Assembly (NCBI GenBank): GCA_029556335.1
Contig: JAKQFA010000006.1
Span: forward strand, 310,001 to 374,000
Reading direction: 5' to 3'
Source of the DNA: Methanobacteriota archaeon
GTDB lineage: Archaea; Methanobacteriota; Methanobacteria; Methanobacteriales; Methanobacteriaceae
DNA length: 64,000 bases
Below, piece after piece: positions 8,018 to 16,735 of the stretch (position 1 is its first letter; every line of letters begins with the position of its first letter). Made by a program: the position numbers and the translations under genes. A model generated the notes under the pieces. It was given only the letters and a program-made list of their open reading frames with translations, was not told the origin of the DNA and did no database searches.

Positions 8018-9142
8018 CTATTTGATCATGAGAGACATTATTCCGCCTTTTTTCACGGGTTTTAGGGATGGATCAGATGGCATCATATTAACCATCATCT
8101 CTTTGGTGGCTAGCTTGCTGATATATTCAAATATCATCTTGTAAGCCGTGCATTGAGGGTCAACGTTCTTTATATGACCTTCATCTGATTTTAATGCATT
8201 ATAGGGACAGCCACCACGACACATCTTAATGAAACGACACTTCTTACAACTCTCATCAACCAAGTCCATGAAACTCTGGATGACCTTCCAGGCCTCTGAT
8301 TTTTGCAGATCTTCCACAGTGGGTTTGTCACGCACGTTACCCATCACATACTCCGGCATCTCCACGAAGCGGTAGCAGGGATAGATGTTCCCCTCAAAAT
8401 CAACAGCCAGAGTATCGCCCAAGCAGTCTGCCAGTACACAGACCGTACCCTTTCTTATGAAGTAGCTCTTACAGAAGTGGTCGAAGTCGCTGATTTTAAT
8501 CTCATCCATATGCTCCAGGTACATGTCTAAAAGTTTTATTAAGAGTTCCCCATAATCTTCAGGGGAAAGAGCCCAGGGATCTGAGTTATCACCCCTTAAT
8601 GATGGAAGGGCCGGGTGTAACTTGAGGTTGTATCCGCATTCTAAAAAATAACTGAATATCTCATCCACCAAGTCCTTGGAATAAGAAGTGAAGGTACAAA
8701 TGAAATTCACTGGTAAATTATTTCTACGGGCAATATCATATCCCGCCATGGTTTTATCGAAATATCCCTCTCCCCGTTGCAGTTCGTTAATATCCTTAGG
8801 TCCATCCAGACTGGAACTCACTGCCACATCATAATTTCGCAGCAGTTGTGCTAGTTCATCGTTTAAAAGCCAAAGATTACTTTGTAGTGAGAAACCAGCT
8901 TCATTTTCTCCAAGCCCTTCTTTTAACATGGGAAGGGCTTTTTTATAGAAATCATATCCTGCCAGCAGGGGTTCTCCACCATGAAAAGTAAAGTGCACAG
9001 GTTCGTCCCGGTAATTTTTGAGCCAGTCCACCACTAATTCGATAATTTCAATATCCATCACGCCTGCATTATCCTTGGAACCCCAGCAGTAGCTGCAATT
9101 GGAAGGACAGTTCAAGGTTGGTACTAACATAACATGGTACAT
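8018..9142 (-). CDS. Radical SAM/SPASM peptide-modifying enzyme (TIGR04083-like)
   Basis: 374 residues. Radical SAM cluster motif CPSNCSYC (residues 13-20), the FHGGEPL motif near residue 55 and a C-terminal SPASM-type Cys set (CVLADCLGD, CKKCRFIKMCRGGCPYNA, PQCTAY) for extra [4Fe-4S] clusters. The pattern matches the anaerobic sulfatase maturase/peptide-maturase class, and from memory the methanogen family TIGR04083, whose members neighbour small Cys-rich peptides. SD GGAGTC before ATG. Upstream, 72 nt away, is a 52-residue Cys-rich peptide gene that fits the substrate role. The chemistry is unknown. Confidence 0.85.
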   Translation of the reverse strand: MYHVMLVPTLNCPSNCSYCWGSKDNAGVMDIEIIELVVDWLKNYRDEPVHFTFHGGEPLLAGYDFYKKALPMLKEGLGENEAGFSLQSNLWLLNDELAQLLRNYDVAVSSSLDGPKDINELQRGEGYFDKTMAGYDIARRNNLPVNFICTFTSYSKDLVDEIFSYFLECGYNLKLHPALPSLRGDNSDPWALSPEDYGELLIKLLDMYLEHMDEIKISDFDHFCKSYFIRKGTVCVLADCLGDTLAVDFEGNIYPCYRFVEMPEYVMGNVRDKPTVEDLQKSEAWKVIQSFMDLVDESCKKCRFIKMCRGGCPYNALKSDEGHIKNVDPQCTAYKMIFEYISKLATKEMMVNMMPSDPSLKPVKKGGIMSLMIK

Positions 9143-9214
9143 TTTTTATGACTCCATTTTAGGGATTGGGGAAGATACCTAGTGGAAAGCAATGGAAAAT
9201 AACTTTAATCTGCA

Positions 9215-9373
9215 CTAATCATCTTCGCCTTTTTTAAAGACGTAACCACATTCGCTACAGACAAAAGCCCTGGTGGATCCATGGGCGTGATATTCGGGAT
9301 CCAGTTTTCGCTGGATCGTTTTGTCCTGACAGCCACATTTGGGACATTGTTCATCAAGTTTACCTAGTTTCAT
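9215..9373 (-). CDS. 52-residue Cys-rich peptide, probable radical-SAM substrate (TIGR04165-like)
   Basis: Begins at ATG 9373 with SD GGAGGC 7 nt upstream. Sequence has CPKCGC (residues 10-15), a central RKLDPEYHAHGSTRAFV block, then CSECGY (39-44) and an acidic end. Two CxxC knuckles look like a zinc ribbon, but size, position directly before the radical SAM/SPASM gene and resemblance to the methanogen TIGR04165 peptide family make it a likely modified peptide (RiPP-like). Alternative: an unmodified zinc-ribbon protein. Confidence 0.8.
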   Translation of the reverse strand: MKLGKLDEQCPKCGCQDKTIQRKLDPEYHAHGSTRAFVCSECGYVFKKGEDD

Positions 9374-9990
9374 GGGGGGTGCCTCCACATGGTTTCTACT
9401 CTTAATCTTAGGCTAGTTGCTATAATAACTTACCCCTCAATTTTTCTACTTTCAACCAGATCTACCATAAAAATCTTGAGGCAATTGGCCCTGTTAATAA
9501 GTCCCAGTGTGTCCATAATCATATCGTTCTCTTTACCAGAAGCTTAGATCAATAGATATAATCTTTTATTAGTCACCATTGATAATTGTCTACTAACAGA
9601 AAAATAATATGATAGCTGTGTTGCAAATTCTGCCCCAACTGTGAAACTGTAGTAAGTGATGTAAAATTTTTTCCAAATTGTGGGGAAAGCCTAAGTATAA
9701 CCTAGGAAACAGCATCCAAACCTAATCAGGAAATTATAGCTGAAACCATGAATATACAGTTAGCCAGTTGTGAATAACGCCATGCAAAATGATTGGGATT
9801 AGAAACTTTTGAACTGGAGAATGAATACATTATGAACATTAATTTTGAATGACAGGGTATGAAGGGAGGATACAACATTTTTTGAAGCGTTCAGTTACCA
9901 ATCCATCATTCTCAATACAAAAATCCCGTTTTTCCCTGGTTTTTTAGATGAAATGATTTGCAGTGAAAAATGAAATAGAATTGTGAAAAC
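9374..9990. other. Intergenic region left of the polysaccharide island
   Basis: About 600 AT-rich bases with no intact gene. It holds the zinc-ribbon remnant at 9616-9705 and otherwise short interrupted frames. It marks the boundary between conserved genes and the surface-polysaccharide cluster. Confidence 0.5.
9616..9705 (+). pseudogene. Zinc-ribbon gene remnant
   Basis: A frame without a usual start reads CCKFCPNCETVVSDVKFFP then NCGESLSIT and a stop. CxxCxxC followed by PNCGESL is typical of zinc-ribbon heads of archaeal membrane proteins, although the second knuckle has lost its first Cys. A TAG lies two codons before it. Probably decayed. Confidence 0.4.
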
Positions 9991-10491
9991 ATGATTTATA
10001 AAAATGAGAATTTATTGGATGTTCCTGGTGTGAAGGGAAGTTATATTTCTGGAATTGAAATAAAAAGTTTGAAAAAGATTCCAGATGAGCGTGGTAGCAT
10101 TTACCATATGCTGAGGGCTGATGAAGAAATTTTCACGGATTTTGGCGAAATCTACTTTTCAAAGGTATATCCTGATGTGATCAAAGGCTGGCATCTACAT
10201 CAAAAGATGATACTGAACTACGCCGTTATCCATGGGATGATAAAACTGGTTCTCTACGATAACAGGGAAGATTCAAACACCCATGAAAATTTAATGGAGA
10301 TTTTTATGGGTGATGATAATTATATCATGGTGAAAGTACCCCCCCTAATATGGAACGGTTTTAAAGGAATAGGGAATACTCCGGCCATTGTAGCTAACTG
10401 TGCCTCCATACCTCATTCTCCAGATGAGATATTAAGAAAAAATCCTTTTTCTGAAGAAATTGGTTATAATTGGGGTTTAAAACACGAATAA
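9991..10491 (+). CDS. RmlC-like sugar-nucleotide epimerase (dTDP-4-dehydrorhamnose 3,5-epimerase family)
   Basis: 166 residues with a cupin fold pattern: DERGSIYHML, GEIYFSKVYPDVIKGWHLHQK, then IHGMIKLVLYDNRED and PPLIWNGFKGIG. The GWHLHQ stretch corresponds to the catalytic His region of RmlC enzymes. Being about 15 residues shorter than classical RmlC and near a CDP-glucose module, it may epimerise a CDP-hexulose (as AscE does in ascarylose synthesis) rather than dTDP-rhamnose precursors; that is inference. SD before ATG 9991 is weak. First gene of the island. Confidence 0.75.
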   Translation: MIYKNENLLDVPGVKGSYISGIEIKSLKKIPDERGSIYHMLRADEEIFTDFGEIYFSKVYPDVIKGWHLHQKMILNYAVIHGMIKLVLYDNREDSNTHENLMEIFMGDDNYIMVKVPPLIWNGFKGIGNTPAIVANCASIPHSPDEILRKNPFSEEIGYNWGLKHE

Positions 10492-10613
10492 TCCATCAAA
10501 GATCCATTATTTGATTTATTAATGATTATTTTTTTGTTTCTTTACAGGATTTATCTGTTAAGCAATTATCTATAACTCTTTTTTACAAAAATTATTGCTT
10601 GTAGTTAACAATG

Positions 10614-10622
10614 TTTATATAT
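10614..10622 (+). promoter_or_regulatory. TATA box of the glycosyltransferase gene
   Basis: TTTATATAT about 30 nt before the GTG start at 10649. Transcription would start within a few bases of the codon, suggesting a near-leaderless mRNA; no SD is visible there. Confidence 0.45.
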
Positions 10623-10648
10623 TTAGTCAATTATAATGTTGGTTAGAT

Positions 10649-11596
10649 GTGGGTGGGGTTAGTATTATCGATGAAAATTTGCCGTTAGTCAGTGTGTTAA
10701 TGTCGTGCTATAACCATGACAAATTTGTGGGGGAGGCTATTGAAAGTGTTTTAGGCCAGACTTTCCCTGATTTTGAGTTTATTATTCTTGATAATGGATC
10801 AACTGATGGATCTACACAACTAATTAAAGATTATGAGAAAAAAGATGATAGAATTAGGGCCATATTCCATAAAAAGAATGTAGGGATTCCTAGAGCACTT
10901 AATCAATTGATAGATAGTGCCGGAGGAAAATTTTTAGCACGCATTGATTCAGATGACGTGTGGATGAAAGAAAAGCTTGAAAAACAACTAAAAATCATGG
11001 AACAGGATGATAACTTAATAATATGGACCGAAGCAGAATTAATAGATGCTGAGAGTCTCTCACTGGATCAAAAATTTACAGAACGGTACGAAAACCTGAA
11101 AAGGGATGGGGATATTTTCGATCAACTTTTGGCAGGGAACTACATCTTCTGTTCAAGTATGATGTACAAAAGAGAAAATTTGGAAGGAATCAGATATAAT
11201 GAAGATATTAGGAACCTAAATGATCACAAATTTAACCTAGATTTATCATATCAGTATGAATACTATTTTATACCAGAAGTACTCTCAAAATACAGGTTAC
11301 ATGGCCGAAACACTATTTTTTCGGATATGGAAGGATGGTATAAAGATTATATGGCTATTGGTAAGTTCATTGCCAGAGAATACGGTGATAGACTTAGTTC
11401 TCGACAAAATAAAAAGAAACTGTTCCACTTGATCTTTACTACACCCTTTTATAGCGCCGTAAAACAAGACCCCTGGAACAAGTTAAATCTGATTTATGGG
11501 CTAAAACTTCCTCCTTACGCTATTTACACACTTATTAAACTATATTTTCAGAATCATAATGGCCAGAATGAAGTATATAAAAGCACTTCAAAATGA
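10649..11596 (+). CDS. Glycosyltransferase family 2
   Basis: 315 residues. GT-A fold: PLVSVLMSCYNHDKFVGEAI, FIILDNGSTDGS and the metal-binding ARIDSDD (DxD-like) near residue 98. The C-terminal part (DMEGWYKDYMAIGKF, DPWNKLNLIYGLKLPPYA) is almost repeated in the glycosyltransferase at 27001-27894, so the two are paralogs within the island. Predicted cytoplasmic, transferring an activated sugar to a lipid-linked glycan. GTG start without a clear SD; an internal start nearer PLVSV cannot be excluded. Confidence 0.85.
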   Translation: MGGVSIIDENLPLVSVLMSCYNHDKFVGEAIESVLGQTFPDFEFIILDNGSTDGSTQLIKDYEKKDDRIRAIFHKKNVGIPRALNQLIDSAGGKFLARIDSDDVWMKEKLEKQLKIMEQDDNLIIWTEAELIDAESLSLDQKFTERYENLKRDGDIFDQLLAGNYIFCSSMMYKRENLEGIRYNEDIRNLNDHKFNLDLSYQYEYYFIPEVLSKYRLHGRNTIFSDMEGWYKDYMAIGKFIAREYGDRLSSRQNKKKLFHLIFTTPFYSAVKQDPWNKLNLIYGLKLPPYAIYTLIKLYFQNHNGQNEVYKSTSK

Positions 11597-11619
11597 ATTC
11601 TTAATAACCATTAAGGGGA

Positions 11620-12927
11620 TTATAATCCTGAAAAAAACTTTTTAACCATGGAAATCACGTAATTCATTTTTTGTTCTGCTATTCCGGGATATACACCAAT
11701 CCAGAATAGGTTATTCATCACCAAATCAGTGTTTTCTAAGGAACCAGCCACCCTGAAATTTACATCTTCATAAGCTGGTTGCCGGATTAAATTTCCTCCA
11801 AATAGCATTCTGGTTGCTATTTTATTATTTTCCAGAAAATTAACAATATCATCACGATTGAAAGGTGCATCTTCCCTCACCAGAATAGGGAAACCAAACC
11901 AACTGGGTTCTGCCCCTTTTTCTACTTGGGGTAGGATCAAATAATTCTCATGTTCCAAAAATAGGTCTTTAAGGATTTCAAAATTCTTGATTCTATCTTG
12001 AATAAACTTTGGTAACTTTTCCAGTTGTCTTAAACCAACTGCAGCTTGCATATCGGTGACTTTAAGGTTATACCCGATGTGTGAATAGATATATTTATGA
12101 TCATATCCATAGGGCAGAGAACCCAATTGCCAGTTAAATCTGCGGCCACAGGTATCATCATGGCCAGGGTCACACCAACAATCTCTTCCCCAATCCCTAA
12201 AAGAGGCCACAATCTCTTTAAGTAGGGGGTCGTTGGTTAAAACTGCTCCTCCCTCTCCCATGGTTATGTGGTGAGCTGGATAAAAGCTGAGGGTAGACAA
12301 ATCCCCAAAGCTACCAGTATACCTATTTTTGAATTTAGAACCCAGAGCATCACAGTTATCCTCTATAAACCAAAGATCATGTTTTTTAGAGATTTCAGAT
12401 ATTTTTTCAATATTAAACGGGTTTCCCAAAGTGTGTGGTATGCATATCGCTTTAGTCTTCTTTGATAAGGCTCCTTCAATGAGATCCGCATTTATGTTGT
12501 AGTTTCCAAGTTCCACGTCAACAAATACTGGTTTTAACTGGTTTTGTATTATGGGATTCAAAGTGGTGGGAAATCCACAAGCAGTAGTGATAACTTCATC
12601 TCCAGGTTTCAATCTCCTGTCACCCAATTTAGGGGAAGTTAAAGCTGAAATTGCCAGTAAATTAGCTGATGACCCGGAGTTGGTGAGAAGACAATGTTTA
12701 ACACCTAAAAAATTGGCAAGTTCCTTCTCTAAACTATCAGCATATCTGCCAGCCGTTAACCAGAAATCAAGGGCAGAATCAACCAGACTAATCATTTCTT
12801 TTTCATCATAAACTCTTCCAGCATAGTTAACGCTGTCCTGGCCAGGATTGAATGTTTCCTTTGATTTCCTCAATTCGTAGATTTCGGCAACTTTTTTATG
12901 GATATCGCGTCTTATCTGTTCTTCCAT
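11620..12927 (-). CDS. rfbH: CDP-6-deoxy-L-threo-D-glycero-4-hexulose-3-dehydrase (E1/RfbH type)
   Basis: 435 residues, DegT/AHBA-type fold. Two hallmarks of the E1 dehydrase are seen. The PLP-anchoring Lys is replaced by His in YPAHHIT (His219, from the chosen ATG). The cysteines follow C-x57-C-x-C-x7-C (C192, C250, C252, C260), the exact [2Fe-2S] spacing of E1. The enzyme uses PMP and an Fe-S cluster to remove the 3-hydroxyl of CDP-4-keto-6-deoxyglucose with an E3 reductase, which is not in the window. A frame with TTG begins at 12939, but ATG 12927 has SD GGGGAG 6 nt upstream. Last gene of a four-gene operon. Confidence 0.93.
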   Translation of the reverse strand: MEEQIRRDIHKKVAEIYELRKSKETFNPGQDSVNYAGRVYDEKEMISLVDSALDFWLTAGRYADSLEKELANFLGVKHCLLTNSGSSANLLAISALTSPKLGDRRLKPGDEVITTACGFPTTLNPIIQNQLKPVFVDVELGNYNINADLIEGALSKKTKAICIPHTLGNPFNIEKISEISKKHDLWFIEDNCDALGSKFKNRYTGSFGDLSTLSFYPAHHITMGEGGAVLTNDPLLKEIVASFRDWGRDCWCDPGHDDTCGRRFNWQLGSLPYGYDHKYIYSHIGYNLKVTDMQAAVGLRQLEKLPKFIQDRIKNFEILKDLFLEHENYLILPQVEKGAEPSWFGFPILVREDAPFNRDDIVNFLENNKIATRMLFGGNLIRQPAYEDVNFRVAGSLENTDLVMNNLFWIGVYPGIAEQKMNYVISMVKKFFSGL

Positions 12928-12966
12928 TTTACTCCCCAAAACCGTTTTTTTTGGTTATACATACAG

Positions 12967-13713
12967 TTATAGTTTAATTTCCAGACCATCATAGGCGTAT
13001 ATGATGTTTTTGTATAATTTCTTCATGGACTCTTTAGATTCCAGTCTTTCTTCATGGGTTCTATAGATATTGGCATCAAAATGGGTGAGGGCTAATCTTT
13101 GGGCCTGGGCTTTTAAAGCTATTTTAGCAGCGTCAAAGGGGTTTAAATGGGGCCAACCAGGATAACTTTCTCCCATTTTCAGAGAACACTCGGTTATGAG
13201 TAAATCAGATTTATAACCCAGCTCCTCCACATTTTTATGGGGTCCGGTATCAGTGCAATAACTTATGATCCTTTCATCCACCTCAAAACGATAGCCTAAA
13301 CATGGTGAGGCGTGTGGCAGAAATTTACATCTAACTTTAAATGGCAGATGATGAACGCCTTCTCCAATTTCATGTAAATGGACTTCAAAGGGTAATTCGC
13401 TGAAGGGAACAGTGTAAGGATAGTTAATGATCTTGTTCAATCTTTTGCGGGTTCCAGGTTGTCCGTAGATATGGAGGCTATTATCAAAATTGAATTTATT
13501 CAGTATGTGCAGGCCTTCAATATGATCCAGATGAAAATGGCTTAAAAAGAGATAAATAGGTTTTATAGTGTCTTTTAAATATTCATCCAGTTTATAAATC
13601 CCGTTTCCAGCATCCAGCACGATATAATAATCATTGGTCTCCAGTAGGGTGCATACTGTATTTCCGGTGCAGGTATCATACCAACCATTTGTTCCCAGGA
13701 AAATGACTTTCAT
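12967..13713 (-). CDS. Metallo-beta-lactamase-fold hydrolase in the CDP-sugar operon
   Basis: 248 residues. Metal motifs: SHFHLDH (HxHxDH) near residue 77, PHASP (His near 147), SYCTDTGPH (Asp near 167) and ALTHFD near the end, as in RNase Z/PhnP-like phosphodiesterases. Lies between rfbG (37 nt) and rfbH (39 nt) on the same strand, so cotranscribed. Substrate unknown; hydrolysis of a nucleotide-sugar or cyclic phosphate by-product is possible (inference). Complete, with no deviation in metal ligands seen. Confidence 0.82.
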   Translation of the reverse strand: MKVIFLGTNGWYDTCTGNTVCTLLETNDYYIVLDAGNGIYKLDEYLKDTIKPIYLFLSHFHLDHIEGLHILNKFNFDNSLHIYGQPGTRKRLNKIINYPYTVPFSELPFEVHLHEIGEGVHHLPFKVRCKFLPHASPCLGYRFEVDERIISYCTDTGPHKNVEELGYKSDLLITECSLKMGESYPGWPHLNPFDAAKIALKAQAQRLALTHFDANIYRTHEERLESKESMKKLYKNIIYAYDGLEIKL

Positions 13714-13750
13714 AAGATGACCTTTCTTACATTAGTAATACTCTAGTGTA

Positions 13751-14725
13751 TTAATTGATGGATAAGAAATTTTGGTACCATTGGATTGTTTTTTCGAGTC
13801 CTTCTTCCAATTTGTAGTGAGATTTCCACCCTAATACAGTATGAGCCTTTCGAGAGGATAAATACTGCTTTTCTATTTCGTTACTGGATTCATTGAGTAT
13901 AATTGGCTTCAGATCGCTATTCATGACCTTTAAGATGGTGTTAACCATTTCCAGTACTGTCATTGGTTCTTCGTTACTGAAATTAAAGGCTTCTCCATGG
14001 ATCTTTTTATCCATTTTTTCTCCCAGCAACATATAAGCTTCAGCTCCATCTTCGATATAAAAATAATCCCTTATCATCTGCCCATTACTGCGAATAATGG
14101 GTTTTTTACATTCTAATATGGATCTAATGGTCCCCGGAATGAGACGATTAAAATTCAGATCTCCTCCTCCGTAAAAGTTTCCACAACGAGTAATGCACAC
14201 AGGAAGATCATAGGTCTGGTGGTATGCTCCGCATAAAAGATCAGCACAACTCTTGGAAACATCGTAGGGATGTTTTCCTTCTAGAGCTGTTTCCTCACTA
14301 TATGGGAGTTTTTCCTGGCTTCCATATGCTTTATCACTGGAAGCTACCACAATTCTTTTTACAAGAGGAGATCTGCGAGAGGCTTCTAAGATGTTCCAAG
14401 TACCTTTAATATTGGCTTCAAAGGTAGAGAGAGGGTTGCGGTTGGCAATGGTAACGATGGTCTGAGCAGCTAAATGGAATACACAATCTACTTCATATTC
14501 ATTGAGGATTCTCTCCAGAACAAAGTAATCTTCAATTTCGCCCCGCACAGTTACAATTTCGTCTTGAAATCCTGACCAGTTAAGGTTAGATTTTGGTACC
14601 GCATCACGAATTAGTCCAATAACGTTGGCGCCATTATGTACCAGTTTTTTTGTAAGCCAAGAACCTAAAAGGCCTGTGCATCCTGAAATGAAGACGTTTC
14701 GATCTTTCCAGAATTCGTGGTTCAA
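13751..14725 (-). CDS. rfbG: CDP-glucose 4,6-dehydratase-like SDR enzyme
   Basis: 324 residues. Rossmann NAD motif GCTGLLGSW at residue 15, SSDKAYG near 130 and YDVSK (catalytic Tyr/Lys) near 155, with a CGNFYGGGDLNFNRLIP stretch characteristic of CDP-glucose 4,6-dehydratases. It makes CDP-4-keto-6-deoxyglucose from CDP-glucose. TTG start with SD GGAGG 7 nt upstream. It lies 14 nt after the cytidylyltransferase gene and upstream of the hydrolase and rfbH, so the pathway order matches the operon order. Confidence 0.88.
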   Translation of the reverse strand: MNHEFWKDRNVFISGCTGLLGSWLTKKLVHNGANVIGLIRDAVPKSNLNWSGFQDEIVTVRGEIEDYFVLERILNEYEVDCVFHLAAQTIVTIANRNPLSTFEANIKGTWNILEASRRSPLVKRIVVASSDKAYGSQEKLPYSEETALEGKHPYDVSKSCADLLCGAYHQTYDLPVCITRCGNFYGGGDLNFNRLIPGTIRSILECKKPIIRSNGQMIRDYFYIEDGAEAYMLLGEKMDKKIHGEAFNFSNEEPMTVLEMVNTILKVMNSDLKPIILNESSNEIEKQYLSSRKAHTVLGWKSHYKLEEGLEKTIQWYQNFLSIN

Positions 14726-14739
14726 TCATCTTCCTCCTT

Positions 14740-15516
14740 CTACCAAACCTTCCAAGGAGGATTTTTTCTTTTCCAATATTCGTTTAAATTTTCCAACTCC
14801 CTGTAGGTGTCCACACACTGCCAAAAACCTTCATTATAATAAAGCATTAAATTTCCGTCACTTGCCAGATTTTCAAGTGGAGCTTGTTCCATGATACAAT
14901 CGTCAGCATCACTCAGATAATCAAAAAAACCGTTGTTGAAAACGAAAAATCCACCATTTATTAGATCAGCCTTAGTCTGTGGTTTTTCACTGAATCTAGT
15001 AATTTTATTTTTTTCCACAGAAAATTCTCCAAACCTTGAAGATGGATGAACCCCGGTCATAGTTCCTATTTTGCCATGTTTTTGGTGGAACTGTACCAGA
15101 TCCTGAATATCAATACGGGCCACTCCATCCCCATAGGTGAGCATGAAGGTGTCTCCATCAATGTATTTCTTAATTTTCTTTACCCTGGCCCCAGTCTGGG
15201 CATCTTCCCCGGTATCGGCTAGGGTGACTTTCCAATCATCGTTTCCGTTTCTGTTGTGAATATCTAGTTTACCTTTGTTGGATAAGTCGATGGTAAAATC
15301 ATTGTTCATGATTTCGTAGTTGAGGAAATATTCCTTAATCATATCTCCCTTATATCCCAAACATATCACAAAATCTGTAAAACCATGGTAAGCATAGATT
15401 TTCATTATGTGCCAAAGAATTGGTTTTTCACCTATTTTTACCATTGGTTTGGGACGATATTCTGTTTCTTCTCTCAACCTGGTTCCCTTTCCCCCACAAA
15501 GAATCACAACCTTCAT
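14740..15516 (-). CDS. rfbF: Glucose-1-phosphate cytidylyltransferase
   Basis: 258 residues. N-terminal nucleotidyltransferase signature VILCGGKGTRLREETEYRPK with KPM, then GYKGDMIKEYF, FMLTYGDGVA, and the FWQCVDTYRELENLNE end typical of RfbF. Forms CDP-glucose from CTP and glucose-1-phosphate. A frame extends to 15552, but the ATG at 15516 has GGAGG 7 nt upstream and begins directly at KVVILCGG. First gene of the CDP-sugar operon. Confidence 0.93.
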   Translation of the reverse strand: MKVVILCGGKGTRLREETEYRPKPMVKIGEKPILWHIMKIYAYHGFTDFVICLGYKGDMIKEYFLNYEIMNNDFTIDLSNKGKLDIHNRNGNDDWKVTLADTGEDAQTGARVKKIKKYIDGDTFMLTYGDGVARIDIQDLVQFHQKHGKIGTMTGVHPSSRFGEFSVEKNKITRFSEKPQTKADLINGGFFVFNNGFFDYLSDADDCIMEQAPLENLASDGNLMLYYNEGFWQCVDTYRELENLNEYWKRKNPPWKVW

Positions 15517-15588
15517 TCTCATTCCTCCATACCTTTTATAAGATTTATTCATACACTTTCTTAATGATTCATTTTTTCATGTTTTCCA

Positions 15589-16479
15589 TTATATTACAGA
15601 TAAGGGCAGAATCAGAAATACCATTAAATTTGCTAGTCCGTGGGAGATGCTTATTCCTAATATACTGCTTGTTTTTTGGAAAACATATCCGTAAATGATG
15701 GAAACACCGAAAACGAAGATTAAGTAGGGAACAGAATTCCATGCAAGATACTGGGTGGTGAAAAGTGTTGACAGGAATAACAGTCCCCCTAATTTTCCCA
15801 TTAAATCATCGGCTTTTTGTTGGATTATCCCCCTAAAGATCAATTCGAGAATAAATCCAGAACCTATGAGGACAATCACGCTTAAGATCATGTAAGGCAT
15901 GTCTAAATTCGGTGTGATGGTTGCTGGTTTCAATAATATATACTCGATAAATCCTACCGCCAATCCCACCCAAATAATTACAAGCTGTACCGGCAGTTTT
16001 TTCAGGTTTAAACCAACATCAGATATACTAAGTTGCTGACCACGCATTAAGAAGATACATGAAACGATTAATGGAAATATTATTAGGGCTAGCCAATATA
16101 CAGGCCCTATTTCTGTCATGGATATACTTAAACTCATAATTCTCAGGAGTGGAATTAAAATCAGGGCTTGTAAGAGATGGGAGAATTTGGCGGAGGCAGA
16201 TAAGGATGATAGGACAACTAGTGATGTGATGATTACTATCAAAAATAATAAGCTCCATGATGGCTTAACAGTAGTTATAGCGATCTCTGCTGCAACTAAG
16301 GAGAGTGCATAGAGAAGTAGAATTATCCCCATTTTCCTTGTAAAATGAACTTCTGATTTTTCTACTTTCAAAGTTTCTATTTTCAGATTACTCAGTTGTA
16401 GGAGCTTTTTATGCTGTTCAAGTAATTTATGGGAATCTGGACTCTCTATAGTCCCTTTATCATTTTCTTTTAATCCCAT
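15589..16479 (-). CDS. CPBP-family intramembrane metalloprotease-like protein
   Basis: 296 residues, about eight membrane segments after a basic 45-residue cytoplasmic head. Contains the CPBP/CAAX-like motifs in reduced form: ILELIFRGIIQQK (E..xxR) near residue 210 and ISHGLANL (His) near the C-terminus. The usual EE pair is only LE here and the middle FxxxH motif is not clear, so it may be catalytically altered. SD AGGAG before ATG, upstream TATA-like CATATAAAGG. Lies within the island but unlinked to sugar synthesis; role unknown. Confidence 0.7.
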   Translation of the reverse strand: MGLKENDKGTIESPDSHKLLEQHKKLLQLSNLKIETLKVEKSEVHFTRKMGIILLLYALSLVAAEIAITTVKPSWSLLFLIVIITSLVVLSSLSASAKFSHLLQALILIPLLRIMSLSISMTEIGPVYWLALIIFPLIVSCIFLMRGQQLSISDVGLNLKKLPVQLVIIWVGLAVGFIEYILLKPATITPNLDMPYMILSVIVLIGSGFILELIFRGIIQQKADDLMGKLGGLLFLSTLFTTQYLAWNSVPYLIFVFGVSIIYGYVFQKTSSILGISISHGLANLMVFLILPLSVI

Positions 16480-16735
16480 AATAGGTCTCCTACCTTTATA
16501 TGCTGATCATAGATTAATTGCAATTTTTGATTTGAAGTTTTCAGGAGTGTAGTTGTATCTTATTAAGTCATGATTCATAATAAATATTGTGACATTTCAA
16601 CAGGATGCTAATGTGTGCACAATTTTTTATTTGCTAAAATATTTCATTAAGTTAATTTTCCCAGTCAAAATGAACATTTAATGATTGTTTAATTTTTAAA
16701 ATAATAGAATAACTCAATTATGTGAGAAATAAACA

